Below are positions 9,192 to 17,361 of a stretch of 20,675 nucleotides of DNA, in pieces. The stretch's first letter is position 1. Each line of letters opens with the position of its first letter. The notes under the pieces are model-generated. The model had not been told where the DNA came from and did not search any database. It saw only the letters and a program-made list of their open reading frames with translations. The stretch comes from Butyrivibrio sp. (GTDB lineage: Bacteria; Bacillota_A; Clostridia; Lachnospirales; Lachnospiraceae): NCBI GenBank assembly GCA_024690635.1, contig JAILOW010000133.1:1-20675 (forward strand), in the 5' to 3' direction. A program made the position numbers and the translations under genes.

Positions 9192-10733
9192 ATGAGAAAC
9201 ATTTTAAGAAAATCAGTAATATCTCTTGTGGCGGTGAGCATGATGCTCTCGCCCATAAGCGCAGCGGCTGCGGAGGACTCCGCTACTGCCGGAAGCTCAA
9301 AAGAAGCACTTGTATCCACAGTTGAATCCGTGGATCAGGCAATGAACGGTGTTGTTCAGGTAAATACGGTCTTTGACGATGATGACGGAAACAAGCATAT
9401 CATCTGCGGAGGCGCAGGATTTCTCATCGGATCTGTAGAGGGAAGCGAGTACGTTGTAACCAACATTCATATAGCAGATCCGGATAACGACACAAAAAAA
9501 GCTGCTTACAAGTTTTACAAGATCCCCAAGAAAGACGGCAAGTGGGATGATATAAAACCCTATGTGGAAGTGGTACTTGAAAACGACGTGACAACAAATG
9601 CTTCCATCGTAAATTCAAGTGAGAACCTTGACTTTGTGGTATTAAAGCTCTCGCAGCCTCTTTACAACAGGACTCCTCTGACACTCCTTGTAGCTGACAA
9701 GGGAGCCACAAAAAAGCCCTATTCCACAACGGATGCCGTGTACGGACTTGGATTTCCCGAAGCGGTCAGCTATGAAAATCCCGTTTGCTATACCAACGAT
9801 CAGGTGACAATGTCCTCGGGAAAGATCGCCAACGTAACCGACTTTGAAGGTGCAAAGCTTATACAGCACAACGCCCAGATCGGCACCAACAACTGCGGCG
9901 GTCCGCTTCTTAACGAAAACGGCCTGGTGATAGGAATGAACGAGCTTTCTGCAGACAGCAGTAATAACTACTATTCTCTTGATGCTTCAGACATAGCCAA
10001 TATCCTCACGGGGCTGGGTGTTGAGTTTAACGCTATCACCGCATCAGAGTATGAGGAATGGCTTCACAGAAACGATCCTGTGGAAGTAAAAAAGCCTGAA
10101 GCGCCCACACAGGTCATCGTAAAGGAAGAAAAGCACACAACACCCGCATGGCTCATTATTGTTGTTGCAGTTCTTGCAGCACTTGTAGTGGCACTTATAG
10201 TTCTTTTTATCGTAGTTATGGCAAAGCAGAGCAAAAAAGATCCCGCCAAGGGTAAGAAGCCTGAGAAGGAAAAAGATGTAAAGATCCCTCCAAGGAGCCA
10301 GATTTCTCAGATGCATCCCGTACAGGCGGTAAAGAACCCCGCAGGAAACATGGAGACCGGGGTTATCGGAGGACCGGCGGCTCAGGGTGCAACCACAGTG
10401 CTGAATGCGTCAGCGCCTGCAGCAGGAGAGCCGCTCATTACTTCCGGAACTCTTATTAGGAGAAAGAATTCCGACAACATCATAATCGACAAGCAGTCCT
10501 TTAGTATCGGCAAGGACAGCCTGCATGTGGACTACTGCATAACCGACAATCCTGCAGTCAGCAGAACCCATGCAATGATAAACACAGTGAACAATCAGGT
10601 CTTTTTACAGGATTGTCATTCCACAAACGGAACCTTTATCAACAACAGAAAGCTTGCTGACGGAAGCTCGGAGCCCTTAAATAACGGGGACATCATCAAG
10701 CTTGGCGATGAGGAATTCCAGTACAGGATCTGA
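9192..10733 (+). CDS. Membrane protein: trypsin-fold domain with Cys in place of Ser, plus cytoplasmic FHA domain
   Basis: The protein has 513 residues. A signal peptide or N-terminal helix (1-27, ending ISAAAA) is followed by a trypsin-like domain (about 40-280), a TM helix (318-343), a Lys/Pro-rich linker and a C-terminal FHA domain (about 428-513). In the protease domain the His region is VTNIHIADP (His93), the Asp region is SENLDFVVLKL (Asp147), and the usual GNSGGPL is NNCGGPLLNENGLVIGMN, with Cys235 (TGC) at the nucleophile position. FHA landmarks are visible: FSIGKD (437-442), SRTHA (457-461) and STNGTFINN (477-485). The topology predicted is protease outside and FHA inside, a layout suited to linking an envelope event to phospho-threonine binding. 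It is either a cysteine-nucleophile protease or a non-catalytic binding module. The start has AAGGAAAAG a few bases upstream and lies 22 bp after the Ig-repeat gene. The domain calls are firm; the role is not known. Confidence 0.85.
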   Translation: MRNILRKSVISLVAVSMMLSPISAAAAEDSATAGSSKEALVSTVESVDQAMNGVVQVNTVFDDDDGNKHIICGGAGFLIGSVEGSEYVVTNIHIADPDNDTKKAAYKFYKIPKKDGKWDDIKPYVEVVLENDVTTNASIVNSSENLDFVVLKLSQPLYNRTPLTLLVADKGATKKPYSTTDAVYGLGFPEAVSYENPVCYTNDQVTMSSGKIANVTDFEGAKLIQHNAQIGTNNCGGPLLNENGLVIGMNELSADSSNNYYSLDASDIANILTGLGVEFNAITASEYEEWLHRNDPVEVKKPEAPTQVIVKEEKHTTPAWLIIVVAVLAALVVALIVLFIVVMAKQSKKDPAKGKKPEKEKDVKIPPRSQISQMHPVQAVKNPAGNMETGVIGGPAAQGATTVLNASAPAAGEPLITSGTLIRRKNSDNIIIDKQSFSIGKDSLHVDYCITDNPAVSRTHAMINTVNNQVFLQDCHSTNGTFINNRKLADGSSEPLNNGDIIKLGDEEFQYRI

Positions 10734-10739
10734 TACGTA

Positions 10740-10768
10740 TTGGTCATGCTACTGCATGTTTCAATAAA
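10740..10768 (+). promoter_or_regulatory. Weak candidate promoter before the WXG100 genes
   Basis: TTGGTC (10740-10745), a 17-bp spacer and AATAAA (10763-10768) lie 26 bp before the ATG at 10795, within the only sizeable gap (61 bp) of the downstream gene row. A small CATGC-TACT-GCATG hairpin (10745-10758) lies inside the spacer. The match to consensus is modest (3/6 and 4/6). Confidence 0.3.
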
Positions 10769-10794
10769 ACATCACACAAAAAGGAGACATAACA

Positions 10795-11097
10795 ATGGGA
10801 ATGGATGGAACAATTGGTGTTCAGGAACAGGGCGTTTACGATGCTATATCTGATCTTGACAGAAACAAAGCAGCTCTTGACACATGGCTTGGTGACATGA
10901 TGACTCTTAAGTCACAGGTTGTTGCTGAGTGGCTTGGTGATGCAGCAGGACAGTTCGATGCTAACTACACACGTCTCGATCAGGATATGCGCACAATGGA
11001 GGATGCTATCGATGCATTCAAGAATTGGGCACAGGAGACACTTAACAGCTACGCAGAGCTGGATGCACATCAGACAAACAGCATGTCAATGATTTAA
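10795..11097 (+). CDS. WXG100 family secreted protein (EsxA-like)
   Basis: The 100-residue acidic protein has no signal peptide and fits the WXG100 helical hairpin: helix one (about 10-43), the turn motif W46-L47-G48, and helix two (about 52-90). A second W-L-G occurs at 31-33. Near the C-terminus Y86-AEL-D90 matches the Y-x-x-x-D/E signal used for type VII export. These proteins are exported as helical dimers through EssC-type machines and often act as escorts or structural substrates. The start has AAGGAG eight bases upstream; ATG 10801 in frame is a weaker alternative. It is followed 15 bp later by a partner-size gene and then essC, the usual setting of an esx pair. Confidence 0.9.
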   Translation: MGMDGTIGVQEQGVYDAISDLDRNKAALDTWLGDMMTLKSQVVAEWLGDAAGQFDANYTRLDQDMRTMEDAIDAFKNWAQETLNSYAELDAHQTNSMSMI

Positions 11098-11103
11098 GGG
11101 AGG
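11098..11103 (+). promoter_or_regulatory. Ribosome binding site deciding the ATG at 11113
   Basis: GGGAGG sits directly after the preceding stop codon. It is 9 nt from ATG 11113 but abuts the in-frame ATG at 11104, so 11113 is the better start. Confidence 0.75.
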
Positions 11104-11112
11104 ATGAGGAAA

Positions 11113-11418
11113 ATGGCAGATAGATTAGTCAACGCCGAGCTTCTCAGAGGCCAGGCAAACAGCTTCAGATCATTTGCAAATGATCTTACAAACAGGATTT
11201 CAGATACACAGAACGCGATCGATACACTTACAACAGCTGTACACGGCGATGCAAGTGCAGCTTGCTTTAATCAGTGGGATACAGCAAAGGCAGCTATGCT
11301 TACCTATGTTCCCAAGCTCAACGATGTTGCTGACAGACTTGAGGCTGCAGCCAACACCAACATGAACCTCGACACAGGTCTTTCAGGATCGCTCAAGGTC
11401 GAAGTTACAAACAGATAA
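11113..11418 (+). CDS. WXG100-like partner without the WXG motif
   Basis: From ATG 11113 the product is 101 residues (MADRLVNAELL...). Two long amphipathic helices (about 5-41 and 50-82) are separated by a short turn, the same architecture and size as its upstream neighbour. The turn reads V43-H44-G45-D where a WXG protein has W-x-G, keeping the glycine but not the tryptophan. A tryptophan occurs later (W55). No YxxxD/E signal is seen at the C-terminus. A likely role is as heterodimer partner of the upstream protein, in the way EsxB-like proteins pair. This rests on position, size and helix pattern rather than a recognised sequence motif. The 68-bp gap to essC contains a strong hairpin. Confidence 0.75.
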   Translation: MADRLVNAELLRGQANSFRSFANDLTNRISDTQNAIDTLTTAVHGDASAACFNQWDTAKAAMLTYVPKLNDVADRLEAAANTNMNLDTGLSGSLKVEVTNR

Positions 11419-11423
11419 TTGTT

Positions 11424-11449
11424 CGGGTGGTGGGTCAAACCATCACTCG
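11424..11449 (+). promoter_or_regulatory. RNA hairpin between the WXG100 pair and essC
   Basis: The arms 11424-11433 (CGGGTGGTGG) and 11440-11449 (CCATCACTCG) form a 10-bp stem with two G-U pairs around a GTCAAA loop. No T run follows, so it is not a complete terminator. It may protect the 3' end of a short WXG100 message or cut read-through into essC. Confidence 0.55.
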
Positions 11450-11485
11450 GAATTTCCAGAATTTGATCAGGCAGGATATCTTTTA

Positions 11486-14400
11486 ATGAACTATCAACTG
11501 ACTCTGTACGGCAACAAAATATACAAAGAGATCAAGATCAAAGACAGCTTCGAGTCCGTGACCATAGGTACCTATAAAGAGTGTCAGGTCAGCCTTAAAA
11601 GGGAAGCCTTCCTTAGCGACTTCAAGATTGAGATAAAAAGGCGCGATGACAAATTCGTTGCCATCTGCGACGAGAGCATCTGCTTTAAGAGCGATACGGC
11701 CGGAGCCATCGGACAATACCTTTACGAACTTACCACACAAAACGTTACCAGTGTATGCTACACTGCTTCTGACGTTCCTTTTCTGTACATGGATTTCTCC
11801 ATGGATTTTGGAGCCCTTCAGGATAACTACGACCTTGCCATCACCATCCCTCAGGGGAAAAAAGTTGTTATCGGTGGTATAAGCGGCGCGGATATCTATG
11901 TTGCCGAAAAGATGGGACAGGGAGACTACATTTCCCTTACCTACAACGGCGAGTCAGGCTACTGCATAGGTCTTGAAAAGATAGGTCAGGGAATTGCCGT
12001 AAACGGTATTCCTGTCAGAAAAAAACAGATCAATATCCCTTCAAAAAAATTCCTGTCATTCTACAATATTTTCTTTTTCCTGGATGGGGAGGTCATAAGA
12101 ACCACCACCTCTTCAGGAGTTCAGACAAACCTTCCCATGGAAAGGAAGGATGAGCAGGCCAAGGCGGCGCCCTATCCGGAATTTATCAGAAGCGCAAGGC
12201 AACAGTATATAATGCCCGATGAAAAGATAGATATACTGCCCCCAAAGTCAGAGCCTACAGCAAATGCAAGAGGACTTATCCTTACCATTCTGCCTATGCT
12301 CATGACCATGGCTATCATGCTGCTTGTAAGGTCAATGATGAGCTCCAACAAAATGTATGCTCTTTACTTTGCAGCCATGATGAGCGCCGGAGTCATCGTA
12401 TCAATAATGAATTTCTTTATTGATAAAAAGGACCTGAAGAAAAAGAAAGCGGACAGGATCGTAAGATACAACGACTATCTGACAAAGAAAGAAGAACAGA
12501 TAGAAAAGCTGCGAAACGAGGAGAGGCTGGTTGCCTGCAAGATGGGCACCTCCACCACCGAGACATTAAAGAGCATCGAAAGCTTTGATGCAAGACTCTT
12601 TGAAAAAGAAAAGACTCACAAGGACTACCTTACTGTCAGCATCGGAACAGGAACCATAGAGTCCGAAAACCAGATTTCTTTCAGGGAGCAGGAATACCTT
12701 GAAACCGATGATGAGCTTATGAATTACCCCGAGCTCATACATGATAAATACAGATATATCGAGGATATGCCCATAGATATAGCCTTAAAGGACCTTGACG
12801 CCGTGGGCTTTGTGGGCAGCAGGAGCAGGCTCTATCAGATGATGAAAAACCTCATCATCTCTCTTGCGGGGCAGCACTTTTACAAAGATGTAAAGCTCAT
12901 TCTTATCATGGATGAGGAGGATGTGGAGCTCTTTTCCTGGGTGAGATGGCTCAGAAACAGCATGGACGACCAGATGATAAGGCGTTTTTTGATGTTCGAT
13001 GAGGACAGCACCAAGAGAGGCCTTGAGTTCATCTATTCAACTCTTTCACAAAGAGAGGGGCTTGCAAACGATATCACAGGAAAAAGCAGATCCATGAGCC
13101 CCGACTATGTGGTACTTGTATACAGATCAGAAAAGATAAGCGGTCATCCTGTCAATGAATATATTTCGAAGGCCAGAAGCCTTGGATTTTCCTTTTTGTT
13201 CTTTGAGGAAAGAGAAGAGCTTCTTCACAGAGCCTGCCAGAAGCGCGTGTTCCTAAGCGACAGCGATTATACCGGCTTCATTCAGGACATCGAAGACGGA
13301 ACCAGAATGCAGCCTTTTAAGTTTGAACATGTTCCTGCGGAAGCAGTGAAAAGAGCTGCAGTTAAGCTGGGCGGCGCTTATGTAAATGAAGTAAGCCTTG
13401 AAAGCACCCTTACCAAAAACATCACTCTTTACGAGCTCATGGGCATTATGAACGCCTACGACCTTGACCTTGGACAGAGATGGAAAACTTCAAAGATCTA
13501 TGAAACTATGGCAGCGCCTCTTGGCGTAAAGAGCGACGGCTCTGTCATAAGCCTTGATATCCATGAAAGAGGACACGGCCCTCACGGCCTTGTGGCAGGA
13601 ACCACAGGTTCCGGAAAATCAGAGATCGTTCAGTCCTATGTACTTTCCATGGCATCGCTGTTCCATCCTTACGAAGTCGGATTTATCATCATCGACTTTA
13701 AGGGAGGCGGCATGGCAAACCAGTTCAGGGATCTGCCTCATCTGAACGGTGCCATAACAAACATCGACGGAAAAGAGATCGAAAGATCCCTTAAATCAAT
13801 TAAGGCGGAGCTCCTAAAGAGACAGGAACTTTTTGCAAAATATGATACCAACAGGATCGATGAATATATTAAACTGTACAAGGAAGGCGTGACCCCGATC
13901 CCGCTTCCTCACCTCATTCTCATTGTGGATGAGTTTGCGGAGCTAAAGAGCGAGCAGCCTGAGTTCATGAAAGAGCTCATAAGTGCAGCCCGTATCGGAC
14001 GAAGCCTTGGTGTACACCTGATCCTTGCCACACAGAAGCCTGCAGGCGTTGTAAATGAGCAGATCTGGTCCAACTCAAGATTCAAGCTCTGCCTCAAGGT
14101 GCAGGATAAAAATGACAGTAATGAAGTGCTCAAGTCACCTCTTGCTGCAGAGATCAAAGAGCCCGGAAGAGCTTACCTTCAGGTTGGCAACAACGAGATC
14201 TTCGAACTCTTCCAGTCAGCCTACAGCGGAGCGCCCGCACAGGTGGGCAGCATAGACGAGGCAAGAGAATTCCGTATTTGCCAGGTGGGTCTGGACGGCA
14301 GAAGATCTGTTATCTATGAGCAGAAAAAGGGTAAGGCAGAGGGCAATATCACTCAGCTGGATGCACTTGTAAACAGGATAAACGAGTACTGCAAAGAGCA

Positions 14401-16045
14401 GCATATTGCAAAGCTTCCCGACATATGTCTTCCTTCTCTTGCAAATGTCATTCCCTTCACACTGGATGGCTACAAGCCAAAGAATGCAGACATCACTGTT
14501 CCTATGGGTGTTTACGACGATCCTTCCCATCAGTATCAGGGAATTGTTGATTTCGACCTTACCCAGGACAATTTCTTTATCGCAGGATCTGCGCAGTACG
14601 GCAAGACCAATATCCTCATGAACATCATAAGAGGACTGGCAGAGAGATATACTCCTTCGGAAGTTACCATTTACGCCATGGACTTTGCATCCATGATACT
14701 TGGAAGCTTCAAGGAGCTTAAACATATGGGAGGCGTGGTATTCTCCTCTGACGAAGAGAAGGTCACAAACCTCTTCAGGATCCTTGAAAAAGAGATCACC
14801 AGGAGAAAAGAGATCCTTTCTTCCATGGGACTTTCCTCCTTTGCATCCTATCTGGATGCAGGAAAGAAGGAGCTTCCTCAGATCGTGGTTCTTCTTGACA
14901 ATTTCCACGCATTCAAAGAGCTCTATCCCGGCCTTGAGGGAAATTTCCTGAACCTGTGCAGAGAAGGTCTTTCCATGGGTATATCTGTTGTGGCAACTGC
15001 CTCACAGTCAGCAGGAGTTGGACTTAAGCTTATGGCTGCCTTCTCCAAGAAGGTGCCTCTTAACTGCAATGATGACACAGACTATGCACTTTTACTTGGA
15101 AGATGCAGGCTTCGTCCCAACGATACCCCCGGAAGGTGTATAGTAGAGCTTGACAGAGAGCTGTACGAGTGCCAGACCTACCTGGCCTTCGATGCAGAAA
15201 AAGAGATCGACAGGATAAGGCAGATCAAAGCCTTTATCGAAGAAAAGAACGCACAGAACAAGGACTTCCGCGGAAGCTTCATTCCCGAAGTGCCCAAGGA
15301 GTACACAGATGAGTTCATCAAAGAGAACTATCCCGACTTTACTCTCGGCGAGTACGAGGTTCTCCTTGGTATCAACTACTCCAATACAATGCCTCTTTCC
15401 ATCGATCTTAAGAGCAAGAACCTTATCTGCATGAGCGGCCTTCGCCATAAGGGCAAGAGAAATTACATCACATATATGCTAAGTGCTCTTAACAATAACC
15501 GGGACAAGGCGCCTGTTGAGATTTATATCCTTGATTCCTTCGAGCACCTGCTGGAAGAGAACAAGGACCTGGAAAGCGTAAAGCTCTATACGCTGATACA
15601 CGACGAGATAAATGCAAAAGTCCAGGAGATAGCAAAGACTCTGGAGGAGAGATATCAGAAGATGATGTCCGGCGATACGCAGTTCATAAAGGAGGAGCCT
15701 CTCCTTATGATCCTCATCAACTCCAACGACTATTGCCAGTCCATGCCTATCGGAAATCCGATGCTGAATGTCTACAGACAGATCATCAGCAGAGCAGGCT
15801 CTTTAAAGGCAGCAGTCATCCTTACGGACATGCCTACAACTGCTCAGGGCTACTCGTCACCGGAGCTGGTAAAGGCTGTATACAACAGCAAGAACCTGAT
15901 GATCTTCGAGGATCTGAGAGTCCAGAAGGTGGTAGAACCTCCTGTGCAGATGCTGAGGGCAAACAACAAGCCGCTTAAGCCGGGAGATATGTTCTATGTA
16001 AGTGAAGGCAATATCGGAAAGATAAAGACGCCTTTGTTTAAATAA
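11486..16045 (+). CDS. essC: Type VII secretion ATPase EssC (FtsK/SpoIIIE family)
   Basis: This is the motor and core membrane component of type VII secretion, which binds WXG100-type substrates and drives export. The 1519-residue length fits EssC (about 1480 in Staphylococcus). The N-terminal 1-210 region holds two degenerate FHA-like domains (SVTIGTYKECQVSL near 24-37; VVIGGISGADIYV and AVNGIPV in the second). Two TM helices follow (about 264-281 and 291-312), then a charged coiled region. ATPase 1 is complete: Walker A GTTGSGKS (705-712), the IIDFKGGGMANQF segment, Walker B with D815-E816 in LIVDEFAEL, and the IGRSLGVHLILATQKP motif. ATPase 2 has Walker A GSAQYGKT (1034-1041) but LLDNF (Asp1138-Asn1139) where the catalytic Glu is expected. 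ATPase 3 has GLRHKGKR (1318-1325), lacking the Ser/Thr, and no acidic Walker B in LLMILINSND. The start has AGGA nine bases upstream. Confidence 0.94.
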   Translation: MNYQLTLYGNKIYKEIKIKDSFESVTIGTYKECQVSLKREAFLSDFKIEIKRRDDKFVAICDESICFKSDTAGAIGQYLYELTTQNVTSVCYTASDVPFLYMDFSMDFGALQDNYDLAITIPQGKKVVIGGISGADIYVAEKMGQGDYISLTYNGESGYCIGLEKIGQGIAVNGIPVRKKQINIPSKKFLSFYNIFFFLDGEVIRTTTSSGVQTNLPMERKDEQAKAAPYPEFIRSARQQYIMPDEKIDILPPKSEPTANARGLILTILPMLMTMAIMLLVRSMMSSNKMYALYFAAMMSAGVIVSIMNFFIDKKDLKKKKADRIVRYNDYLTKKEEQIEKLRNEERLVACKMGTSTTETLKSIESFDARLFEKEKTHKDYLTVSIGTGTIESENQISFREQEYLETDDELMNYPELIHDKYRYIEDMPIDIALKDLDAVGFVGSRSRLYQMMKNLIISLAGQHFYKDVKLILIMDEEDVELFSWVRWLRNSMDDQMIRRFLMFDEDSTKRGLEFIYSTLSQREGLANDITGKSRSMSPDYVVLVYRSEKISGHPVNEYISKARSLGFSFLFFEEREELLHRACQKRVFLSDSDYTGFIQDIEDGTRMQPFKFEHVPAEAVKRAAVKLGGAYVNEVSLESTLTKNITLYELMGIMNAYDLDLGQRWKTSKIYETMAAPLGVKSDGSVISLDIHERGHGPHGLVAGTTGSGKSEIVQSYVLSMASLFHPYEVGFIIIDFKGGGMANQFRDLPHLNGAITNIDGKEIERSLKSIKAELLKRQELFAKYDTNRIDEYIKLYKEGVTPIPLPHLILIVDEFAELKSEQPEFMKELISAARIGRSLGVHLILATQKPAGVVNEQIWSNSRFKLCLKVQDKNDSNEVLKSPLAAEIKEPGRAYLQVGNNEIFELFQSAYSGAPAQVGSIDEAREFRICQVGLDGRRSVIYEQKKGKAEGNITQLDALVNRINEYCKEQHIAKLPDICLPSLANVIPFTLDGYKPKNADITVPMGVYDDPSHQYQGIVDFDLTQDNFFIAGSAQYGKTNILMNIIRGLAERYTPSEVTIYAMDFASMILGSFKELKHMGGVVFSSDEEKVTNLFRILEKEITRRKEILSSMGLSSFASYLDAGKKELPQIVVLLDNFHAFKELYPGLEGNFLNLCREGLSMGISVVATASQSAGVGLKLMAAFSKKVPLNCNDDTDYALLLGRCRLRPNDTPGRCIVELDRELYECQTYLAFDAEKEIDRIRQIKAFIEEKNAQNKDFRGSFIPEVPKEYTDEFIKENYPDFTLGEYEVLLGINYSNTMPLSIDLKSKNLICMSGLRHKGKRNYITYMLSALNNNRDKAPVEIYILDSFEHLLEENKDLESVKLYTLIHDEINAKVQEIAKTLEERYQKMMSGDTQFIKEEPLLMILINSNDYCQSMPIGNPMLNVYRQIISRAGSLKAAVILTDMPTTAQGYSSPELVKAVYNSKNLMIFEDLRVQKVVEPPVQMLRANNKPLKPGDMFYVSEGNIGKIKTPLFK

Positions 16046-16071
16046 AAAAAGAAACTGTAGGAGAGCGTGAT

Positions 16072-17361
16072 ATGTCAGACGAAGCACAATTTTTTGTTTC
16101 GGGTAAAAGTGAATGGGATTCGGATCATTCTGCTTTTTCGGGACAGGAGCTAAAGGGTGTTGAAAAAAACTACAGACTTATCGTACTTACTGCAGGAAGT
16201 GCCAATGATGCCATTAAAAACAGCGGCCTTCCCATATCGCCTTTTGAAGTGAGCATTTCAGGCACCATGGTTGCCAATTATGAAAAAAAGGGCGATGTCC
16301 TTGAAAGCTTCACAAGGAACATTCACGGTGAAGTTCTTTCTCTTGTGGATGATCCCTTCAACGATGCAGTGACCACAACTCTCGGAGATATTCTGGTCAT
16401 TGCGGAGCGTGGACTTGCCAAGGGTGAAAACAATTTAGAGGATGATATTAAAAATATCCTGAACGGAACCTATGACACCTGTGAAACTGTGGTGATGGAT
16501 GAGGCGACGGTTCAGGCTCTTCAGGAGCTTCTTGGTGAGGACGGAACCCAGGTGTTCCTCGGATATTTGAAGGACTGCGCCGGAGATACCGGAATAGGCA
16601 CAGCCACAAAATATTACTATGTTGACGGATACAGATTTACCATCAGTAAGGATGGAAATAAGATAAGACTTGTTGATGTATTATCCAGAGTTGACGGCAA
16701 AAATAACGCAGCAAAAGAGTTTATGGACAAACTTGCCAAAACCGCCGACGGAAACGGCTGGCAGGAATTTGAGATAAGAAGGATCTTAAGACAGGACGGC
16801 GTTCCCGTAAACAGAATGGATCTGTCTGATCTTCAAAAGAACTATCCCGAGCTTGGGGAGTATATCACCATCAGACAGTCAGGCACTGCCGAGAGGATGG
16901 CTGCTGCAGGAAGAGCAGGAATCACTACCTTCAGAGACTCCTTCAACTATCCCAAGCAGGTTAGCGAAGCAAAGGTTAAATGGCAGAGCGGTCACAAGGT
17001 GGCGGCAGTTGCGGATGCTGCAGGCATCGTAATGGACGTTATCACAGTGGGCGTTGATCTGCATCAGAATAATACTGATTACTACGGAAATGCCGATGTT
17101 ACTGTGGCTAATGTTCAAAGAGGTATCACCGATGCGGTGGTTGACCTTACAACAGGCGCAGGAGCAGCTGCAACGGGAGCTGTGATCGGAACCTTTATTG
17201 GCGGTCCTGTGGGAACTGCAGTCGGCTTTCTTGTTGGAGCAGGAATAGACCTTGCCATGTCTTATATTGATGTAAACGGCGACGGAAAAGGACTTACCGA
17301 CGATCTCAAGGATTTCGCCGATGACGCCGTTGACTTTATGACAGGGGGAGCAACAGCGTAA
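16072..17361 (+). CDS. Candidate type VII substrate/effector with glycine zipper and EF-hand-like loop
   Basis: The 429-residue protein is of no family I recognise and has no signal peptide. Residues 1-300 are a mixed alpha/beta region with several acidic stretches (for example 82-131 and 143-170). Residues 362-391 form a glycine/alanine-rich hydrophobic stretch (GAGAAATGAVIGTFIGGPVG and on) of the glycine-zipper type seen in many secreted toxins and membrane-inserting proteins. Directly after it, residues 400-411 read D-V-N-G-D-G-K-G-L-T-D-D, matching the 12-residue calcium loop DxNxDG...D. The gene follows essC by 26 bp with TAGGAG eight bases before the ATG, and overlaps the next gene by one base (TAATG). 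An effector role is inferred from the position next to essC, the zipper and the overlapping two-TM partner. It could also be a structural or scaffold part of the machine. Confidence 0.6.
   Translation: MSDEAQFFVSGKSEWDSDHSAFSGQELKGVEKNYRLIVLTAGSANDAIKNSGLPISPFEVSISGTMVANYEKKGDVLESFTRNIHGEVLSLVDDPFNDAVTTTLGDILVIAERGLAKGENNLEDDIKNILNGTYDTCETVVMDEATVQALQELLGEDGTQVFLGYLKDCAGDTGIGTATKYYYVDGYRFTISKDGNKIRLVDVLSRVDGKNNAAKEFMDKLAKTADGNGWQEFEIRRILRQDGVPVNRMDLSDLQKNYPELGEYITIRQSGTAERMAAAGRAGITTFRDSFNYPKQVSEAKVKWQSGHKVAAVADAAGIVMDVITVGVDLHQNNTDYYGNADVTVANVQRGITDAVVDLTTGAGAAATGAVIGTFIGGPVGTAVGFLVGAGIDLAMSYIDVNGDGKGLTDDLKDFADDAVDFMTGGATA

Noticed and set aside
10745..10758. CATGC-TACT-GCATG hairpin as terminator after the protease-FHA gene
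   Set aside because: The stem is only 5 bp and the following TTTC is too short for a terminator.
11104..11112. ATG 11104 as start of the second WXG100-like gene
   Set aside because: It directly abuts GGGAGG; ATG 11113 is spaced 9 nt from that site and gives a clean MADRL start.
14216..14908. 230-codon minus-strand open frame
   Set aside because: It is antisense to the second ATPase module of essC and is explained as a shadow of that gene's codon use.
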